Of a stretch of DNA of 64,000 nt, positions 58,661 to 64,000 are shown piece by piece; within the stretch, counting starts at the first letter, position 1; the number at the start of each line of letters is the position of its first letter. The stretch spans positions 4,450,501 through 4,514,500 of the forward strand of contig CP126201.1 in NCBI GenBank assembly GCA_030272155.1, read 5' to 3'. This DNA comes from Tetradesmus obliquus (lineage: Eukaryota; Chlorophyta; Chlorophyceae; Sphaeropleales; Scenedesmaceae). Under the pieces are notes generated by a model. That model did no database searches and was not told the origin of the DNA. It saw only the letters and a program-made list of their open reading frames with translations. The position numbers and the translations under genes are program-made.

Positions 58661-60963
58661 GGAGGGAGCTGCGGGGCGTAGCCACATGCTGTCCTGTTGA
58701 GGCACTGATGGGATTTCTGTTTGGGTATGGCATCTGTGATGTTGGCTGTGACAAGCATGTGCCAGCTAGCGCTGTAGCGTAGCAGGCAGTCAGCATGCAT
58801 TTAGTGATCCCGTGATCACCCCACGTGCTGTGGCAGACAGGCTTTGCCTCTAGCATTAGCCCTCACGTACAAGTGCCGTTGTTAGGCAGTGGTATGCACA
58901 GTGATAGAGTGTCAGCATGCGTGGAGCGATCTGGTGATCAACCCATGTGCAGAGCTCCATCTGCTGAAGCCAAGGCACAGAGCCGCGGCTCCTGCTGTCT
59001 ACTCTCATGTGACAAGCATCGATGTTAGGCAGTGCTATCACCAGCAGAAGAGTGCAGAGCAGCATGGTGAGGTGCTGCGCAAGCACCTGCAGTGTAGCGC
59101 AGGGTATATGGTGTGCGCATGCGCCAAAGCAGCGCTGCTTGCACGCTGACTTGTCGGGAGTGTCCTCAGCGCTGCTTGCACGCTGACATGTCGGGAGTGT
59201 CTCAGGGTGCTCGGTTTGCAAGCTAGCATGCTGAGGACGTCAGATTGACTGTGGCACTGGTGTAAGGCTTGACAATGCGGGAGCTTCATGTACTATGCAT
59301 GAAAGAGGCTGCGTGGGAGCGGCTGTGGTGTGGCAGTGAAGCAGCTGCTTGCTTATGGCTGGTGCGTGGCGGATGACAACGGGGCTGTGATATGTTACAG
59401 TGACAAATGATGCAGAGAATGTGCGAGTTCTGCTCCGGCAACTGGTGTTGCATGTTGCTGCCAGCGGCAGCAGCGCTCCGAGCAATTTGGGTTCTGTACA
59501 GATGTGTTCAGCGCAGGATGACCAGCAGCATTGACTGACTGCTGTGCAATGGCCATTTCGAGGCCTCATGACAGCTGATCTGTGCCACGCATACGCAGGT
59601 GCAGCACTGCCTATGTGTTGAGCGAGTGTATGTGTGGGTGCCACCGCACCATACATGACATGTCTTGACACCCCAACCACAGTCTGATTTTGTACGCAGC
59701 TGACCTTGACATTGTGTACATGTGACCTGTTAAAACGAAGCATGACCATGCACGCTATTATCAAAGTAAGAGGGCAGGATGTGTGCAGATGAACCATATC
59801 ATTGTGTTTTTGTCAATCCATTCCTTTGGGCAGGCAATTTGGCAGATGTGGAGCTGTGCCCGTGTTGATGTGCCAAGAAGCAGCAACTGTTTTGGGTGTT
59901 CAGCTGCTCAGCTAGGCTAGCTTCTAGACATGCACAGCAGCACGTAAGGTGTGTTGTCACGGACAATCGGCTGAGTATATCGTGGCTGCGCATGCATATG
60001 CAGCTCTGTGTGCACTGAGGGAGGGGTGTGCGGGGACAGGACCCATGTGATTATGCTTGCTGCTCTGCTCTGCAGCCTGTAGGAAGCAGTGCTGCTGCTT
60101 TTTGCATGCATGCAGCGCTGGTTCTTTCTACATGGTGTGCTGCATTTGTACAGCTTTTTATATCCAGTACACTTAGAAGTGCAGCAGCCAGTTTGATGTT
60201 TGCACGCGCTGTGCAGCATGGCTGCTGTGGCTGCTGCCTCACTGGCAGCATTCTGTGGTAAGACAAGGACTGAGCAGTTGCCAACTGCCGGGCCTTTTTT
60301 GCCGGGCCTTGTGCTGTCATCAGGGGCCTTTTCAACCCTACAAAGCATTGTTCTTCAGGCAGCAAACATGAGCATGGGCCCTGAAGCACGCTGGATGTGG
60401 ACATCAGTAATCAACAGCCTTTTGTAGAAGCCTCTGCTGGCGCTTGCTTTGCTCCTTTAGGTTGTTGCACTGCACGTGCTGCCTGCTGAAGGCTGAGGCT
60501 ATCTGAACATTTGTGTGGGTTTGCACAGCTGTGGGCATGCACTCACAGAACCTGCATCGCTGGGCAGAACATGTAATAGATCTTCAACACTCTCTTTGTT
60601 GCAAGGCTAACTCCTCGTGCAGCCCTTAGTTTTGGTCCAAGGTTCGCAGCCTGAAAGCCGCTCACAGGCTGTGCAGCAACTCTCGAGCACGAGCTGGTGC
60701 TGCCATGGCAGAGCTTTGCGCGGCGGCATGCTGCTTTGGCCAGCTGATTCATAGTGCGCCACCCATTCCCTGAGTCGCAACCGCCAACTGCAATGACCCA
60801 CGCAACATTGGGACTTGAGGCACGCCCACCGCATGGGACGCTTCCTGCGTCTTGGGAAGCCCACGCAACAGAAGAAACTGTGTCGCTCTGCGAGCTTGGT
60901 TACACGTTGTACAAAGTGAGTTCTGCACAGCCTGCAAGCATCACGGGAGCCATCCTGCAGGCA
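58661..60963. other. Convergent region between the ARM gene and TSR3
   Basis: No gene recognised. A tandem duplication of about 37 bp lies at 59131-59205 (GCTTGCACGCTGAC twice). Loosely repeated blocks of about 85 bp occur between 58740 and 59070 (GTCAGCATGC, GTGATC). The right part is the probable 3' UTR of TSR3, with a minus-strand TGTAA at 60900-60904 about 60 nt past its stop. Confidence 0.4.
60900..60904 (-). terminator. Candidate TGTAA polyadenylation signal for TSR3
   Basis: TGTAA on the minus strand, about 60 nt downstream of the TSR3 stop at 60964. Position is plausible; the motif alone is weak evidence. Confidence 0.3.
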
Positions 60964-61145
60964 CTACTGCTGCTCCCCCTCCTCTATTGCTCCTGCTGCT
61001 ACATCCTCCTCTTCTTCCTCTTCACTTTCACTCTGTGAGGGAGGCAGCATGGAGTCATCAAGGTACCCTTTCCTGCTGTCCCCCTTTTGGTGCCGAGTGC
61101 CACTGCCCGACGGCTGCTGCTGCTGCTGCCCGGAGCCTCTACCCT

Positions 61146-61179
<34 letters not shown>

Positions 61180-61548
61180 TGCTGCTGCTGCCGCTGCAGC
61201 TTCTGCAGCTTCTGCTGCTGGCGACAGCGTCAGCTGCCCTAGCCGCCCTAGCTGCTGCTGCTGCTGCTGCTGTTGTGAGCTGCCGCCGTCGCCATCCTGC
61301 TGCTGCTGCTGCTGCCCTTCCTCATCCCCTTCTTCGCCATTACCATCATCATCATATGCTTCTATAAATTCACTGTCACCCTCCTCATCTTCACCCTCAT
61401 CTTCACTGCCACTGCTGGGCCACTCAGGGCCAGCTGCAGTGACCTGCTGCAGCCACGCATTCTGCGCTGCAATGACCTCGCCAGCCGTGTTGCACTGTGA
61501 GTATGCCTCCAGCAGCTCCGCGTTGGTGCTGAAGAAGCTGTGGCCCCT

Positions 61549-61583
<35 letters not shown>

Positions 61584-62013
61584 CAAGGTGCTGAATTTGT
61601 GAGCAGCTCAAGGCAGCAGCCAACAAAACTGCTGTCACAGACAACAATCGAGCTGCAAGATGGTGCAGCGCTGCACATCACCAGCGGCTGTGTGCCCGCA
61701 GCTCAATCTGCTGCTGCCACGCACCACTTGAAGCAGCTCATGACCCCCCGGCTCTCCTCCTGCAGCCCGTACATGCACCCTTAGCCAAATCCCCACTACC
61801 CACTTGCTGATGCTGCTGCCACACACCACTTGAAGCGGCTCATGATGCCCCGGCTCTCCTCCTGCAGCCCACAAATCCACGCCACCCCGATCCTGTCTAT
61901 CCACAGCCCTATGCTGTTACCGTGCATCACTTGAAGCGGCTCATGACCCCCCGGCTCTCCTCCTGCAGGCCGTTCATGCACCCTTAGCCGAATCTCCACT
62001 ACCCACAGCCCAA

Positions 62014-62051
<38 letters not shown>

Positions 62052-62716
62052 CGTCATTGCCTGCCACGCACCACTTGAAGCGGCTCATGATGCCCCTGCT
62101 CTCCTCCTGCAGCCCGCAGATCCACAGCGCGGCAGCCAGCGCCTCCGCACACGACAGCTTGCACGGCCGGCCTGCAAGCAGACATGACAGGCGCTGGTTG
62201 TGAAGCAGACATACGTTGCAGGTCACAAGCGCTTGTTGTGGAGCAGACATACAATGTGGCAGCCAGCGCCTCCGCACACGACAGCTTGCACGGCCGGCCT
62301 GCAAGGCAGAGCAGCGGTAGCACAGACACCGGCAGGCAGTGGTAGACCCCAGCAGAAAACGGCAGTCAGCGGTGCGAGGGCGTGTGAGTAAGAGCTGGCT
62401 GTACAATGCAGAGCTCGAGCCAGTGTGCTTGCCTGCAGTTGCCAGCTGCAGTGAGGTAGCAGGGACAGGTGCAGCAGAGCGAGTGCAGGACACCAGATGT
62501 CGGCCACGCGCACAGTGCAGCAGCCAGCAACAGCTTTTGCAGAGGCAGCCTGGCAGGCCAACCTTGTGTGGCTGCGGCAAGGTAGCAGATCACCAAAAGC
62601 AGTGCAACTGTTGACAGCTCAGCATCGCCCTGCCCTGCCCCCTCACCGTAGTTGACTGGGTTGGCTGCCACGAAGAACGGCAGCAGGCGAGGAGCAGCAC
62701 CCCTGATGCGCCCTGC

Positions 62717-62752
<36 letters not shown>

Positions 62753-64000
62753 GCAGCAGAAGGAGCAGCAGCAGTTCAATGATGTGCGCGTGTGTACAGC
62801 GCGCAAACCAAGCATCATTGTAGATGCAGCTGGTGTGCAGCATCCTTCAGACCGCAGGTGCAGCACCACTTGCAGCTGAGCATGCATTTGCTGATCTCAC
62901 TTGCTGTTGATGGTAGCTGTGCATGCAAGCAGCTCACCGAAGGGCACATCCTCCAGCCTGTTCCATGAGCAGTCCACCACTGCCAGGCCCTTGGCGCGGA
63001 TCAGCGGCGCATCCTCACGCGACACAACCCTGGTGGCAGCCAGCAGACAGACGGCAGCAGATGGCAGCAGATGGCAGCAGCGATGTCAGCAGCAGGCAGG
63101 CGGCAGCAGGCAGCATCTCACACGACACCAGCCTGACATGGCAGGCAGCAAAGCACAACATATGGCAGCAGATGGCAGAAGGCAATGAGCCAGGTCAGCA
63201 CACGGCGGCAAGCGGCAGGCAGAAAGCCCTTGGCGCGTATAAGCGGCGCATCCTCACGTGACACAACCCTGGTGGCAGCCAGCAAACAGATGGCAGTTGT
63301 AAACAAGCAAGTGGTTGTCAGCGACCCAGGCAGCGGTAATTGTAAACAAGCAAGTGGTTGTCAGCGACCCAGGCAGCGGTACGTAAGGAGCCTTACGTAC
63401 CGCTGACAACCACTTGCTTGTTTACAGCAGATGGCAGCAGATGGCAGCAGCCGTGTCAGCAGCAGGCAGGCCGCAGCAGGCAGCATCCTCACGCGACACC
63501 ACCCTGGCAGCAGGGAGCACATGACAACACATGGCAGCATACACACAAGACAGTAGGCCAGGTCAGTGCATGGCAGCATGCGTCAGGCGACAGGCGGCAG
63601 GCAGCAAGCCCTTGGCGCGGATCAGCGGCGCATCCTCACGCGGCACCACCCTGGCAAGACAGCAAGGGACATAGATGACAGCGAAGCACAACAGGTGGAA
63701 GCAGATGACAAAAGGCAGTAGACCAGGTCAGCTCATGGCAGCAGGCGGCAGGCAGCTGCTGCTGCGGCCGGGGCTGAGGATGACTGTTGGGACGGGTGTG
63801 CCTAGCCGCACTGCTGTGCTGGACATGACCACCCTGCACACGATAATAAAAGAACCTGATAAACACAACCCTGCACACGATAATAACAAAACCTGATGCA
63901 GCAGCGCACCTGCTGCCGCTGGGGCTGCAGATGACTCCAGGGAAGGGAGTGCCCAGCCGCAATGCTGTGCTGGACAACACAACCCTGGGCAAAACAGCCA
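60964..64000 (-). CDS. TSR3: TSR3, 18S rRNA aminocarboxypropyltransferase; 5' end outside the window
   Basis: TSR3 transfers the aminocarboxypropyl group from S-adenosylmethionine to the hypermodified pseudouridine of 18S rRNA (1191 in yeast), a late step of small-subunit maturation in the cytoplasm. Exons seen: one ending at 63909 (its 5' edge lies near 63980 or beyond the window), 63029-62938, 62712-62647, 62171-62072, 61546-60964. Joined, they read through LRLGTPFPGVICSPSG, VVSREDAPLIRAKG, LAVVDCSWNRLEDVPF, RLLPFFVAANPVNYG, RPCKLSCAEALAAALWICG, then SRFKWGHSFF and NAELLEAYSQC, the conserved order of the family; WGH is formed across a splice junction. The tail of about 150 residues is acidic and rich in Gln and Ser, as in other eukaryotic TSR3 tails but with longer runs. 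The first part of the enzyme is missing because the window ends. Introns hold many exon-edge echoes. Confidence 0.92.
61716..61988 (-). repeat. Three echoes of a TSR3 exon donor edge
   Basis: The real exon end (62062-62115, coding LQEESRGIMSRFKW with a GTGCGT donor) is repeated at 61716-61785, 61813-61880 and 61919-61988 at 100-150 bp spacing. All share CACTTGAAGC(G/A)GCTCATGA on the plus strand and CTCTCCTCCTGCAG. Donors read GTGCGT, GTGTGT and GTGATG. Confidence 0.92.
62251..62311 (-). repeat. Echo of a TSR3 exon acceptor edge
   Basis: GGCAGCCAGCGCCTCCGCAC through GGCCGGCCTGCAAG (plus strand) repeats 62130-62178, the start of the exon beginning RPCKLSCAEALAA, with its acceptor, about 125 bp into the upstream intron. 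The shared coding part is nearly identical. Confidence 0.93.
63225..63660 (-). repeat. Echoes of the TSR3 exon reading VVSREDAPLIRAKG
   Basis: The exon start at 62985-63035 is repeated at 63225-63280 (coding VVSREDAPLIRAKG unchanged but for synonymous or single differences), at 63605-63660, and as a short piece at 63483-63510. CCAG or CCAGGG before GTTGTGTC keeps the acceptor in the first echo. Confidence 0.88.
63299..63426. repeat. Foldback structure in a TSR3 intron
   Basis: A unit beginning GTAAACAAGCAAGTGGTTGT is present twice in direct order (63299-63338 and 63341-63381) and once inverted (63391-63426). The inverted arm pairs with the second direct copy over about 35 nt, apart from a 12-nt insert, around a GAGC loop. 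AGATGGCAG sits on both sides. Confidence 0.85.
63765..63835 (-). repeat. Echo of the first visible TSR3 exon
   Basis: Reads STAVRLGTPVPTVILSPG against STALRLGTPFPGVICSPSG in the exon at 63909-63980. The donor is lost in the echo (CTGCCT in place of GTGCGC), so the 63909 copy is taken as the real exon, although VILSP is closer to the family pattern. Confidence 0.8.

Noticed and set aside
60749..60937. A small minus-strand gene beyond TSR3
   Set aside because: Short frame without a domain, lying in the probable 3' UTR of TSR3.

Overview
The window reads as nuclear DNA of a green alga, most likely a chlorophycean (Sphaeropleales or Chlamydomonadales type). The grounds are genes split by GT-AG introns with pyrimidine/CTG-rich acceptors, very abundant CAG/CTG tracts that encode poly-Gln, poly-Ser and poly-Ala inserts in otherwise conserved proteins, TGTAA motifs downstream of several stop codons (the chlorophyte polyadenylation signal), and homologues with plant or algal domain layouts. 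The species cannot be named from sequence alone. No rRNA, tRNA, CRISPR or prokaryotic operon structure was seen.

Layout, left to right. (1) 2228-6426, minus: fatty acyl-CoA reductase, 8 exons. (2) 8402-15140, plus: a Ser/Thr kinase of the CaMKK/GRIK type followed by a cyclic-nucleotide-binding-like fold that is split by a long low-complexity insert. (3) 15825-26908 and 31427-35472, plus: four related genes built from about 18 copies of a 33-residue repeat carrying the motif LPAAQQL. All four copies now carry frame breaks. A relic of the kinase gene tail lies between copies 1 and 2, so the array grew by tandem duplication of a unit of about 3.9 kb. (4) 28329-29524, plus: a small secreted Cys-rich protein lying between copies 3 and 4. 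(5) 37254-41271, minus: a kinase-PP2C fusion. (6) 42022-44422, minus: SEC13. (7) 45036-47601, minus: a PqqB-like metallo-beta-lactamase-fold protein, divergent from (8) 47910-49294, plus: a small uncharacterised gene. (9) 50734-58404, plus: an armadillo-repeat protein of about 1,199 residues. (10) 60964 to the window end, minus: TSR3, the 18S rRNA aminocarboxypropyltransferase, cut by the right edge.

Exon models were built by hand. In every intact gene the splice phases join consistently and the summed exons are a multiple of three, which is good internal support.

Two things stand out. First, the LPAAQQL array: a high-copy 33-residue repeat that looks like a far-diverged ankyrin-type solenoid, possibly undescribed. 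Second, a recurring architecture in four unrelated genes (kinase-PP2C, SEC13, ARM, TSR3): the edges of exons, with their splice sites, have been copied one to four times into the neighbouring intron, leaving 'echo' splice junctions. The genes otherwise belong to unrelated housekeeping and signalling pathways, and I see no sign that they act together.
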